Positions 44,318 through 52,862 of a DNA stretch of 64,000 bases are shown here, in pieces. The translations under genes were made by a program, and so were the position numbers. This DNA comes from Paenibacillus sp. PK3_47 (lineage in GTDB: Bacteria; Bacillota; Bacilli; Paenibacillales; Paenibacillaceae). Each line of letters begins with the position of its first letter. Position 1 is the first letter of the stretch. Location: contig NZ_CP026029.1 of NCBI RefSeq assembly GCF_023520895.1, positions 1,488,001 through 1,552,000 on the forward strand, in the 5' to 3' direction. The notes below the pieces were generated by a model, which saw nothing but the letters and a program-made list of their open reading frames with translations, was not told where the DNA came from and did no database searches.

Positions 44318-45333
44318 TAGGAAATCACCTCCACATCAAGCCCTTGTGCAGTCAGCTCCGCAATGGTTGCCTCAACTGCTTCAAGCGGTCCCTCAAACCG
44401 GACGATCAGCTGGCCGTATGGCACATCCTTGATCGTCGAAATGGTTCCCTGCAGGATGGCAAAATTGACGCCTGTACCGCGTGCCACATGCGATAATGTG
44501 GACTCGTACGTTTTTTGTCCGAGGAAGGTAATTTTGACGGCTTTATTGAACTCCCCGTTCACCGCTTCTATTGCCGTACGCAGCGGCCCCTCATTCTGTG
44601 TCTCGCTGCGGATGAATTCCTTCGTAATTTCATGCTGCGGCTTCAGGAACACCTTGGCCACTTCACCCTGTTCAACAATGCCTCCGCCATGAATGACGGC
44701 AACGCGGTCACAAATGCTCTGAATGACATGCATCTCGTGGGTAATCAGGACGATGGTCAGGTGGAACTTCTTGTTAATATCCAGCAGCAGGCGCAGAATG
44801 GAATCCGTCGTCTGCGGATCCAGCGCCGAGGTCGCTTCGTCACAGAGCAGCACATCCGGATCACTGGCCAGCGCCCGGGCCACCCCCACGCGCTGTTTCT
44901 GCCCGCCGGACAGCTGGGCCGGATATTTATTGCGGTGCTGTTCCAGGCCGACAAGCGCCAGCAGATCCTTCACCTTATGTTCGATCTCCGCCTTGGAGGT
45001 CCCCATCAGCCGGAGCGGAAAGGCAATATTGTCATATACCGTTGCCGAAGACAGCAGATTAAAATGCTGAAAGATCATCCCGATCTTACGGCGTTTTTCC
45101 TGCAGCTGCCCCTGACTGAGCGATGTAAGCTCCACACCGTCCACCCATACCTCGCCCTCTGTCGGACGTTCCAGCAGGTTAATGCAGCGGATCAGCGTAC
45201 TTTTGCCTGCACCCGAATGGCCGATAACGCCAAAAATCTCACCCTTCTTAATGGACAGATTCAGTCCGGAGAGTGCTGTGGCAGCCTTGCTGCCCTTTCC
45301 GTATACCTTGGTCAATCCTTTCAGCTCTATCAA
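44317..45333 (-). CDS. metN: Methionine ABC transporter ATP-binding protein
   Basis: 338 residues from the TTG at 45333, with AAGGAG about 10 bases before; this start gives the standard IELKGLTKVYG opening. Walker A GHSGAGKST, signature LSGGQKQR, Walker B LLCDEATSALD and a C-terminal NIL domain (about 260-338) that senses methionine. It powers methionine uptake with MetP and MetQ. Confidence 0.93.
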   Translation of the reverse strand: MIELKGLTKVYGKGSKAATALSGLNLSIKKGEIFGVIGHSGAGKSTLIRCINLLERPTEGEVWVDGVELTSLSQGQLQEKRRKIGMIFQHFNLLSSATVYDNIAFPLRLMGTSKAEIEHKVKDLLALVGLEQHRNKYPAQLSGGQKQRVGVARALASDPDVLLCDEATSALDPQTTDSILRLLLDINKKFHLTIVLITHEMHVIQSICDRVAVIHGGGIVEQGEVAKVFLKPQHEITKEFIRSETQNEGPLRTAIEAVNGEFNKAVKITFLGQKTYESTLSHVARGTGVNFAILQGTISTIKDVPYGQLIVRFEGPLEAVEATIAELTAQGLDVEVIS

Positions 45334-45370
45334 TTCCCGTCCCCACTCCTTCATAACAATCCTGATATCC

Positions 45371-45411
45371 AAAAAAGACCCCTCACGATCGATTGCAGAT
45401 CGCAAGAGGCC
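45371..45411 (-). terminator. Riboswitch-controlled terminator before metN
   Basis: A 14-bp stem with several G-U pairs (GGCCTCTTGCGATC with GATCGTGAGGGGTC) is followed by six T on the minus strand, 37 bases before metN. It is the expression platform of the SAM-I riboswitch. Confidence 0.85.
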
Positions 45412-45430
45412 CTGTGCGTGTATTTACAAT

Positions 45431-45575
45431 GCCTTCTCATCTGCCAAAGACCGCAAACCCTGCGGCATTGTAGGAATTAGCACCATGACATTCATGCAGA
45501 ACACGTGACCGTGCTGTACACAAATCGGTTGCCGGGCTTCATCGGGCCTATCCCTCCGCCGCTCTCGATAAGAAA
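45431..45575 (-). ncRNA. SAM-I (S-box) riboswitch
   Basis: On the minus strand the S-box landmarks appear in order: CTTATCGAGAGC, GGCGGAGGGATAGGCCC, GATGAAGCCCGGCAACC, GGTGCTAATTCC and the closing GATGAGAAG that pairs with CTTATC. SAM binding favours the downstream terminator and lowers metNPQ expression. Confidence 0.95.
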
Positions 45576-45623
45576 AATATGAAGTTAGCTTTTGATTTCA
45601 TGTAAGCAGCTAATGCAAGCCTA

Positions 45624-45652
45624 AGTATAGATAGTTTCAGGATTTTTGTCAA
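45624..45652 (-). promoter_or_regulatory. Sigma-A promoter of metNPQ
   Basis: TTGACA, 17 bases, TATACT on the minus strand, about 50 bases before the riboswitch. Confidence 0.85.
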
Positions 45653-45677
45653 AGGTAACTTTTAGCGGGGTAACCAG

Positions 45678-46409
45678 TCATTTCTCCGCCTGCCGGCCTG
45701 CTGTATTGCGGTGCCACTGCTCATTGCTGTACCTGAAGGCCACGTTCAATGTTTGGCACACCATTTCCAGTCCCTGCTTCAAATCCTCCAGATGGCTGTC
45801 CAGATCCTCAAGCCGGATTTTGTCATGCAGTCCCTGGTGTCTTTGCCATAGATCATCCTGCATTTCCGAATTCATATAATGAACCTCGGCATTGCGGCGT
45901 TTACGCAGGTTTTCCAGCGGCTCCCGGTAAGAATCCTTGATCCGCTCCAGCTCCTCAGCCAGCGGAGCATGCACCTTAAGCAGCTGAAACTGCCGCAGCA
46001 CCGTAAAATATGAAAAATGCGCTTTGACCCTGGAAGTATTCAGATCATACAGGCTGTTCAGCACCGTACCCAGCTTGTCCAGCAGCGAGAACACTCGGAT
46101 AAAGCCGTTTTTGTAAAAATAGACATATCTGGCGTACTCCCCTTGTTCCTTTACCGACATATCATCCATATACCCGGCGACAACCGACCTGCGGTAAAAG
46201 GCTGCGGCGAACCAGCTCTGCTCCAGTTCATCCAGTGAAGAGATCAGCCCGCGTGTCCATATCTCCAGCTTACGGTATTCGTGGTCATGGTCTTCATGAG
46301 CATTCATCTCTTTGCGCAGCATGGATGCGGCCTCTGCCATATTGTCCATGGCTTCCGCCAGCACACCGCTGTTCTCGCGGGGCGGTTCTCCAAGTAATAT
46401 CCGCAGCAT
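45678..46409 (-). CDS. HEPN-like protein of unknown function
   Basis: 243 residues from the ATG at 46409 with GAGGAGGG in front. The chain is almost all helical. RNAEVH at residues 172-177 fits the R-x4-6-H motif of HEPN domains, with a polar residue after the arginine, as in HEPN ribonucleases. It resembles the Cthe_2314-like HEPN group. HEPN proteins include toxins and RNA-processing enzymes, but no partner antitoxin gene is adjacent, so function is open. Confidence 0.55.
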   Translation of the reverse strand: MLRILLGEPPRENSGVLAEAMDNMAEAASMLRKEMNAHEDHDHEYRKLEIWTRGLISSLDELEQSWFAAAFYRRSVVAGYMDDMSVKEQGEYARYVYFYKNGFIRVFSLLDKLGTVLNSLYDLNTSRVKAHFSYFTVLRQFQLLKVHAPLAEELERIKDSYREPLENLRKRRNAEVHYMNSEMQDDLWQRHQGLHDKIRLEDLDSHLEDLKQGLEMVCQTLNVAFRYSNEQWHRNTAGRQAEK

Positions 46410-46480
46410 GATTGCCCTCCTCAAAGTGTAATGCAGTAAATCCGGCTCCGGAAGAATCGGTTAATTTTGCGAAAGGTATG

Positions 46481-48253
46481 CTATACGCCGGGAAAATATT
46501 GCTTCCAGTTCTGTTCCACTTTTTGCACAATATCTTCAGACGGATGCAGCTCTTCAGGATCATTTGGTTTTCTTCGTGCATCAATCACAATGGGCAGCTT
46601 ATAGCTGATATGATGGCGGTTCACTTCCGATGCGGCATAAATATGATCCGCCGGATGGAGGCGGCTGAATACGGACCATAAAAAAGATGTCTGTGAAGCA
46701 GCACATTCAGCAGCGTTATCGGCCAGGATGACCAGCGGCCACGCCGTCTCCTTCTCACGCAGTGCAGTAATCAGGCGCCGGGCAAGCTCCGGATCTTCTT
46801 CATAGGATGCACCGGAAACGGCCAAACATCCGCCGCAATAGGGAATTGCATCAGTAATGCCTGGAAGTCCCCCTTCATCGTAGCTGCGGGGAAGCTCACG
46901 GACAGGAAGCCCTACCCCCATGATAATCCCCTTACTGCCAAGACTAGGCTTCGGGGAGCTGTCATCCGGAAGATCAGGAGACATATTGTCCAGCACAAGC
47001 AGATCTGTGGCCGGATCGAAGCGCTCAAGCACGGTCTCCAGCAGTTTCGGGAAATCGCCGAGATCAACCGGTTCACTGGTCAGCAGCAGCAGCTTGCTTA
47101 AAGACAGTTGGCCTTCTCCAAGAATCCGGAAGGCGGATACCAGCGCTTCACGCGAATAGCTTTCCCGTACAACAGCTGAGACAAGGGCATTTGTCCCTGC
47201 TTCGGTATAACTCCACAGGGCTCTGACTGACGGCATAAGCAGGGGATAGGCCGGAGCCATGAGCCGCTGGATAAATTCCCCCAGATAGTAGTCCTCCTGG
47301 CGCGGCTTGCCGGCAATCGTTGCCGGATAAATCGCATCCTTCCGGTGCCACATCCGCTGCACATGCATCACCGGAAGATGACGCTGTCCGGAATAATACC
47401 CGGAACGCATCCCGAACGGCCCCTCAGTGCGCCGCTCCAGCGGCGGAACCAGTCCGCGGATGGCAAATTCCGCTTCAGCAGGGATCCGGTGGCCTCCCAG
47501 AGGATCATCCACCATCGGCAGCCGCCCGCCCATGACGAACGAGGCCATCAGCAGCTCCGGGAGCCTTTCGGGCAGCGGTGCTACTGCCGCTGCGGTCAGC
47601 GCCGGCGGGCCGCCGATAAATACCGATACCGGCAGGGCTTCACCAAGAAGCTCTGCTTCACGGTAATGAAAGCTGCCGCCTTTATGATTGTGCCAGTGTA
47701 TACCAGTAACGCTGTCGTCATGAAGCTGAACCCGGTACATGCCAAGATTATGGTTCTGGGGATTGGTTATACTCTCCGTATAGACAAGAGGGAGGGGAAT
47801 CGCGGATCCGTTGTCCTTATGCCAGCTTGTAATACGGGGAAGTCCCCTGAGCGGGTCAACGCTGTGGCAGACGCCAAGTACTGGTGCCTCACCCTGGGGT
47901 ACATTACGGACGCCAACCTTCAGCATATCGAAAAAGAGCCCCTTTTCCTTCCAGATTCCGGATGCCGTCGGCGGCAGCATCGACTCCACCGCTCCCGCGA
48001 GCGACTTCATCAGCTGCTCCGGGCGTGTTCCAAATACCTGATTCACCCTGCGGACAGATCCGAACAGATTGGTCGCTACAGGAAAAGCAGTTCCTTTTAC
48101 CGAGGTAAACAATAAGGCCGGACCTTCCTCCTGTACGACGCGCCGGTGAATTTCCGCCAGCTCCAGATGGGGATCCACCGGGGTATCAATTACCGCAAGA
48201 TCTTTGTCTTTTCTCAGCTGCTCGATCCATTGACGCAAATTACCATATGCCAC
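46481..48253 (-). CDS. UbiD-family decarboxylase, candidate menaquinone enzyme
   Basis: 590 residues from a GTG with TAGGAGG in front. UbiD landmarks: LGMYRVQLHD near residue 170, the WHNHKGG region, and EGPFGMRSGYYSG near 275 that carries catalytic residues. It would use prenylated FMN to decarboxylate an aromatic or unsaturated acid. Since the genome has MqnE, it may be the futalosine-route decarboxylase MqnL acting on prenylated dihydroxynaphthoate. No UbiX flavin prenyltransferase gene is nearby. Confidence 0.8.
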   Translation of the reverse strand: MAYGNLRQWIEQLRKDKDLAVIDTPVDPHLELAEIHRRVVQEEGPALLFTSVKGTAFPVATNLFGSVRRVNQVFGTRPEQLMKSLAGAVESMLPPTASGIWKEKGLFFDMLKVGVRNVPQGEAPVLGVCHSVDPLRGLPRITSWHKDNGSAIPLPLVYTESITNPQNHNLGMYRVQLHDDSVTGIHWHNHKGGSFHYREAELLGEALPVSVFIGGPPALTAAAVAPLPERLPELLMASFVMGGRLPMVDDPLGGHRIPAEAEFAIRGLVPPLERRTEGPFGMRSGYYSGQRHLPVMHVQRMWHRKDAIYPATIAGKPRQEDYYLGEFIQRLMAPAYPLLMPSVRALWSYTEAGTNALVSAVVRESYSREALVSAFRILGEGQLSLSKLLLLTSEPVDLGDFPKLLETVLERFDPATDLLVLDNMSPDLPDDSSPKPSLGSKGIIMGVGLPVRELPRSYDEGGLPGITDAIPYCGGCLAVSGASYEEDPELARRLITALREKETAWPLVILADNAAECAASQTSFLWSVFSRLHPADHIYAASEVNRHHISYKLPIVIDARRKPNDPEELHPSEDIVQKVEQNWKQYFPGV

Positions 48254-48301
48254 TTTATTGTTCCTCCTAACAACAGAGCTGACTCCGGAGTATGACCGGA
48301 T

Positions 48302-49300
48302 TTATTCATCAGAGCTGGCAAGGCTGACGGAGGATACCGTAAGTCCTGCAGCTTGTGTCTCTGTTCTGCTCATCTGCCATACGCGAACACTCATATAGCA
48401 CAGGACGCCGAACAATCCGGCAATCAGTACGATATGGGATAAGGCAGCAAATATGTACAATCGTTCGTTATACAGTGTGTGGACTACGGCCGCGCCGCTA
48501 AGCACCTGCATCAGACAGAGCAGTACCGCAGCAAGCCCCAGTGCCCTCAGTTCAGGAAGATTTTTATGTCTCCAGAAAGCCAGATGTCCAAGCACAGCCA
48601 CCAGCACGAACAGCAGCGCTGCAGCAATCCGGTGAACAAATACGACAGCGACGCCGCCCGACAGCTCCGGTATAAACTCACCGTTGCAGAGCGGCCAGCC
48701 GGAGCATCCGCCCTGTGAATCGGTGTGGCTGACATACGCTCCAATATACACGACAACATAGGAATAAAGAGCCGTAATCCAGGTCAGGTTGCGGAAGCTT
48801 CTGCTTACCGTATAATTACCGGCTGCAGGATCTGAATCTGCCGATTCCCGCCTTTTCGCTCCAAGCGCCAGCATGACCGAGCTTGCAAAAGCGATTAATG
48901 AAAAGCCCATATGCAGCGCCATGACCGCAGCAGACTGCGGTTTCGTTACCGCAAGCGCTCCCATTCCGCCCTGCACGACAACAAAAATAAGCGTCAGCAG
49001 CGCATAGGCAAGCAAGTCCTTCCGCTCTCTGGCGTAACGCCAGAAGGCATACATGGAAGCCAGGGACAACAAACCCGCCAGTCCGCTGAACAAGCGGTGT
49101 GTGTACTCAATCATGGAGCCTACTGTATAAGCCGGGATCAGTTTTCCATGGCAGAGCGGCCATTCATTTCCGCATTCCAGTCCGGAGCCGGTTTTGGTTA
49201 CTACAGCGCCTCCAAGCAAAGCAAGAAACATAATAAGGCAAGTGACATAGCTGAGCCGCTTCAATTGATTCATCGTCAATGTGATCACCCGCATTTCCAT
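48302..49300 (-). CDS. ctaA: Haem A synthase
   Basis: About 332 residues with eight membrane helices. Two homologous halves each have a haem-related histidine (IEYTHRLFSG and VFVHRIAAALL) and cysteine pairs (CGNEWPLC, CSGWPLC) typical of Bacillus CtaA. It oxidises the haem O methyl group to give haem A for cytochrome aa3. The start is uncertain: in-frame TTG and ATG codons 21-27 bases downstream are possible. ctaB is not present in the window. Confidence 0.92.
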   Translation of the reverse strand: MEMRVITLTMNQLKRLSYVTCLIMFLALLGGAVVTKTGSGLECGNEWPLCHGKLIPAYTVGSMIEYTHRLFSGLAGLLSLASMYAFWRYARERKDLLAYALLTLIFVVVQGGMGALAVTKPQSAAVMALHMGFSLIAFASSVMLALGAKRRESADSDPAAGNYTVSRSFRNLTWITALYSYVVVYIGAYVSHTDSQGGCSGWPLCNGEFIPELSGGVAVVFVHRIAAALLFVLVAVLGHLAFWRHKNLPELRALGLAAVLLCLMQVLSGAAVVHTLYNERLYIFAALSHIVLIAGLFGVLCYMSVRVWQMSRTETQAAGLTVSSVSLASSDE

Positions 49301-49332
49301 AGGAATGAAATGGAGAATATGCTGCCCGATTT

Positions 49333-49372
49333 AAAAAAACACCGCTTTTGCTCTGACAGGGCGAAAGCGGTG
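49333..49372 (-). terminator. Terminator after the thioredoxin-like gene
   Basis: CACCGCTTTTG pairs with an AAAGCGGTG arm; seven T follow on the minus strand. Confidence 0.8.
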
Positions 49373-49383
49373 CAGCAACTTCA

Positions 49384-49728
49384 TTACTTGTGAATGCTCT
49401 GATATACCTCAAGCGCCGTATTCAGGAAATTTTCGATTTCCTCACGCGACTTGCGCAGCTTGTTGACGAACCGGACCAGCTCCCGTCCGTCACTGTAAGC
49501 AACGAAGCTCGGGATACCAAGAATATTCTGTTCCTGGCTGACATCTCCTACCGCATCCACATCCACTTCAACCAGCGTGAGCCGGCCGTCGTATTTCTGT
49601 TCAACATCCGGCATAAACGGATCTATAAATTTGCAGTCGACACACCAGTCCGCCTTAAACACCGCTACGGTCAGCCGCGGAGATTGAATCGCCACCTGAA
49701 ACTCGGCAGGGGAAGTAATTTTATCCAT
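49384..49728 (-). CDS. Thioredoxin-like protein
   Basis: 114 residues. The active site is WCVDCK near residue 28, with a cis-proline GIPSF near 73. The WCxDC variation is typical of YdbP/YtpP-like family members in Bacilli. Probably a cytosolic redox protein. The ATG at 49728 is preferred over an adjacent TTG because of AAAGGA spacing. Confidence 0.85.
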   Translation of the reverse strand: MDKITSPAEFQVAIQSPRLTVAVFKADWCVDCKFIDPFMPDVEQKYDGRLTLVEVDVDAVGDVSQEQNILGIPSFVAYSDGRELVRFVNKLRKSREEIENFLNTALEVYQSIHK

Positions 49729-49838
49729 CAAACATCCAGTCCTTTCTAATTCTTACTGTGGAAAGCCTTGCTATAAGTGAAGCAAAATGTGCTTAATAAG
49801 TCAATCAAAAGAAGAAAATTAAGACAAACATCACAGCC

Positions 49839-51464
49839 TTATTCGTGTGTACGAACCCTTGCAGGCTGCAGCTTCATCAGCGGGTTCAGAAGCTTCTGCA
49901 GGGCACGCGGATAACCGGCAATTTCCTGGCGGGTAATCACACCCAGAACGATCAGCAGGACAAGGTAGATCACAACCACTGCAGCCCCGACAACCAGGCA
50001 TGTAATCAGGAACGCAAGACGATCAGGCATGAGACGGGTCAGTATAATTCCGGCTTCGTTCAGACCGTATCCGATTCCGCCGGAGGCCAGAACCGCAACG
50101 GCAAATCCGCTCCAGCGTCTGCCCATAATCTCAAAAGACACAATGGATTTCAGCATGCGCAGGTTCAGATAAGTAATGACGAGGAAGCAGAGCGCTGTCG
50201 CTCCGATAATGCCGTAGATCCCGAAGATTCTGCTGAACAGGAGGCTGCCCGCCAGCTTCACCAGGATTCCCGCAAACACATAATACATGGAGATACGTGA
50301 TTTCCCCATACCCAGCAGGATGGAGTTGGTGGTCATCATCGTAATCTGAAAGATCGCCCCGAAGGTAAGCATCGCAATAATCCCGCTTCCGTCCAGACTG
50401 CTGAACAAAAGACCGTTAACAGAATATGACGCAGCAACCAGCGCGAGAACAATCGGAGTACCGGTAAGAATCGAGATCCGCAGCGCCAGGGTAACCTGGC
50501 GTTTCAGATGCTGCTCGTCCTTCCGCGCAAAGGCGGCAGAAATAATCGGAATCAGCGAAGTACTAAGGGCAATCGATAGTACAGGCGGTATGCCTGCCAC
50601 ACTCTGTGCCCGGCTGCCGAAAATCCCCAAAGCCCGGGTCGCTTCCTCTATTCCCAGCTGTCCGCTAAGCAGCGGCACGATCAGGGAGGTATCAATAAAG
50701 TTAACAACCGGCACAGTGACCGAAGACAGCACGATCGGGATCGATAATTTGAAAATATCTTTATAAATACCGAGCAGCGGCAGTCTGGCTGCACTGCTGT
50801 CATACAGCGCCGCCTTCTCTTCCGTCCGGCGCATCCGGGCCGCGTAATACAGCATGATTGCGAAAGCCCCCACGCTGCCGAACACGCTGCCGAAGGAAGC
50901 TCCTGCAGCCATCCAGGTATTATCATACCCTTGGCGGAGCAGGATATAAGCTAACAGGATTGCGGTGGATACCCGGGCGATCTGCTCGACAATCTGCGAG
51001 ATGCCCCCGGCCATCATGTTGTTGCGTCCCTGGAAATACCCGCGCATCATGGCGATGGCAGGGAACAGCAACAGCGCCGGAGCAATGGCCCGGATAGCCA
51101 GCGTGCTCTCGGGAACCTTGGCATATGCCGCATAATAAGGAGCGCCTATGTACAGGATGGTGCTCATCAGCACCCCGACAATGGCGGCAAAGATCAGTGC
51201 CGCCCGGTAGATCTGCTGCGCCTCATGCGGCCGGTTAAGCGCATAACGCTCGGAGACCATTTTGCTGAGCGTACTCGGAATTCCGGCTGTAGCGAGAGGC
51301 AGCAGCATCAGATATACCGTATTGGCCTGTGTAAAGGATGCGTTGCCGATATCATTGAATAAATGCTCCAGCGGCACCCGCTGGGCCAGCCCCAGCACGC
51401 GGGCCACGAGCGCCGCTGCAGCCAGAATGAGTGTACCTTTGATAAAAGACTCTTTCTTGGACAA
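49839..51464 (-). CDS. MurJ-like lipid II flippase (YtgP/SpoVB family)
   Basis: 541 residues, fourteen predicted membrane helices of the MOP superfamily. It starts at a TTG with GAAGGCGAA upstream. The segments KGTLILAAAALVARVLGLAQRVPLE and MRGYFQGRNNM are characteristic of YtgP/SpoVB proteins that flip lipid II during wall or cortex synthesis. Vegetative and spore forms cannot be separated from the sequence. It follows DUF456 and HAD genes closely, likely one operon. Confidence 0.88.
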   Translation of the reverse strand: MSKKESFIKGTLILAAAALVARVLGLAQRVPLEHLFNDIGNASFTQANTVYLMLLPLATAGIPSTLSKMVSERYALNRPHEAQQIYRAALIFAAIVGVLMSTILYIGAPYYAAYAKVPESTLAIRAIAPALLLFPAIAMMRGYFQGRNNMMAGGISQIVEQIARVSTAILLAYILLRQGYDNTWMAAGASFGSVFGSVGAFAIMLYYAARMRRTEEKAALYDSSAARLPLLGIYKDIFKLSIPIVLSSVTVPVVNFIDTSLIVPLLSGQLGIEEATRALGIFGSRAQSVAGIPPVLSIALSTSLIPIISAAFARKDEQHLKRQVTLALRISILTGTPIVLALVAASYSVNGLLFSSLDGSGIIAMLTFGAIFQITMMTTNSILLGMGKSRISMYYVFAGILVKLAGSLLFSRIFGIYGIIGATALCFLVITYLNLRMLKSIVSFEIMGRRWSGFAVAVLASGGIGYGLNEAGIILTRLMPDRLAFLITCLVVGAAVVVIYLVLLIVLGVITRQEIAGYPRALQKLLNPLMKLQPARVRTHE

Positions 51465-51490
51465 ACCGTTTCGCCTTCTTCGCTGTTAAT

Positions 51491-51976
51491 TTAATTCACG
51501 CTGATCCAGATAAAGAAAAGAACGACCATGGCAATCTGCAGCACGATTTTGACAACAGTACTGCTGAATAGTCCAAGCAATGAACCGAAGCTTACCTTCA
51601 CCGCTTTGCCTGGCTGGGAACCTGCAATCAGTTCACCTACAAAGGCACCGATAAATGGACCCAGAATCAGGCCAAACGCCGGAATCACGAATGGACCGAT
51701 AATGATGCCGATCGTACTGCCGATGACCGAAGCGCTTGAGCCGCCGAATTTCTTGACTCCCCACGCGCCGACGACATAGTCGGCAACAAACAGAACCACA
51801 ACAATCAGCGTCTGGATAATCCAGAACCACACGCCGAAGGATTCGAACGAAAAGAACCATCCATATACAAAAAAAGCCAGATATATCGCCAGGGCACCGG
51901 GCAGAATCGGATACACCGCCCCGGCTAGCCCTACCGCAAATAAAGCAATAATTAGTATCCAACCCAGGATCGCCAA
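51491..51976 (-). CDS. DUF456 membrane protein
   Basis: 161 residues if the TTG at 51976 is used; it has ATGGAGG nine bases before, while the TTG at 51985 lies too close to it. Glycine-rich hydrophobic helices (AGAVYPILPGALAIYLAF, FGGSSASVIGSTIGIIIGPFVIPAFGLILGP) are typical of DUF456, function unknown. Stop is 27 bases before the flippase start. Confidence 0.82.
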   Translation of the reverse strand: MAILGWILIIALFAVGLAGAVYPILPGALAIYLAFFVYGWFFSFESFGVWFWIIQTLIVVVLFVADYVVGAWGVKKFGGSSASVIGSTIGIIIGPFVIPAFGLILGPFIGAFVGELIAGSQPGKAVKVSFGSLLGLFSSTVVKIVLQIAMVVLFFIWISVN

Positions 51977-52010
51977 TGGCCTCAACCTCCATCGTTATAA
52001 AAGCTGATTT

Positions 52011-52784
52011 TTATTTGCCGGAATGCTCAGCAGGAGCCTCAGCATCACTTAAAATATACTTTTGAATCACTTCTGCGATACCGTCCTCATTATTGGAGGA
52101 GACTACAGCATCCGCTTCCTGCTTCACGGTCTCCTGGGCATTGCCCATCGCTACCCCAAAGCCGCACTGCTGAATTGCCGCCAGATCATTCAGACTGTCC
52201 CCTACGGCAACCACCTGGGACATATCAAGCCCCAGCAGCTTGCAGACTTCACGGATGCCGGAGGCCTTATTGACGCCAAGCGGGTTAATCTCCAGATTCG
52301 TCGGTGATGAATTCGTAATCTCAAGGCCGCCCAGATCCTGAAGCAGCATCAGCAGCTTATGGCGAATTTCATCATCTTCTGTGGAATAACCGAATTTCAG
52401 CCATTCCCTCCCCTGGATGTCACCATCCCAGTTGTGCTTGTTGTACACTTCATCTACAGAATACGCCCAATACCAGATCCCCAGCTCCTGGGCAATATCG
52501 TACATCTTCTGGACGAGCACCGGGTCCATCAGCGACCGGCGGTACAGCTCATGAGGCGCACGCCAGACTTCGCTGCCGTTCACCATAATCATCGGAGTCT
52601 TAAGGCCAAGCTGCTCAGCGTAAGGCATCGCACTGCGCGAAGCGCGACCCGTGGACAGGCAGACGTGCACCCCGGCATCGATCGCTTTTTTGATCCATTC
52701 CACAGTTTTGGGTGTAATCAGCTGTTCATCATTCAGTAAGGTTCCATCCATATCCAGTGCAAGCAGGCGGTATTTGGCAGCCAT
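52011..52784 (-). CDS. HAD-superfamily phosphatase, Cof type
   Basis: 257 residues from the ATG at 52784, preceded by GGAGGGG. HAD motifs: LDMDGTLL (I), STGR (II), K (III) and GDSLNDLAA (IV), with a large C2B cap. Cof/YkrA-type enzymes dephosphorylate sugar phosphates or flavin/pyridoxal phosphates; substrate unknown. First of a tight group with DUF456 and the flippase. Confidence 0.88.
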   Translation of the reverse strand: MAAKYRLLALDMDGTLLNDEQLITPKTVEWIKKAIDAGVHVCLSTGRASRSAMPYAEQLGLKTPMIMVNGSEVWRAPHELYRRSLMDPVLVQKMYDIAQELGIWYWAYSVDEVYNKHNWDGDIQGREWLKFGYSTEDDEIRHKLLMLLQDLGGLEITNSSPTNLEINPLGVNKASGIREVCKLLGLDMSQVVAVGDSLNDLAAIQQCGFGVAMGNAQETVKQEADAVVSSNNEDGIAEVIQKYILSDAEAPAEHSGK

Positions 52785-52805
52785 GTGCCACCCCTCCATT
52801 CTCAC

Positions 52806-52829
52806 AGCCCCCTATATTTATAGAGGGCT
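52806..52829. other. Inverted repeat between PBP and HAD genes
   Basis: AGCCCCCTATA/TATAGAGGGCT forms a hairpin with one mismatch. A T-rich stretch follows on the plus strand only, while both neighbours are minus strand, so its role is unclear. Confidence 0.4.
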
Positions 52830-52862
52830 GCATTTTAGTTGTATTATTCCTTTTATTCCAAG

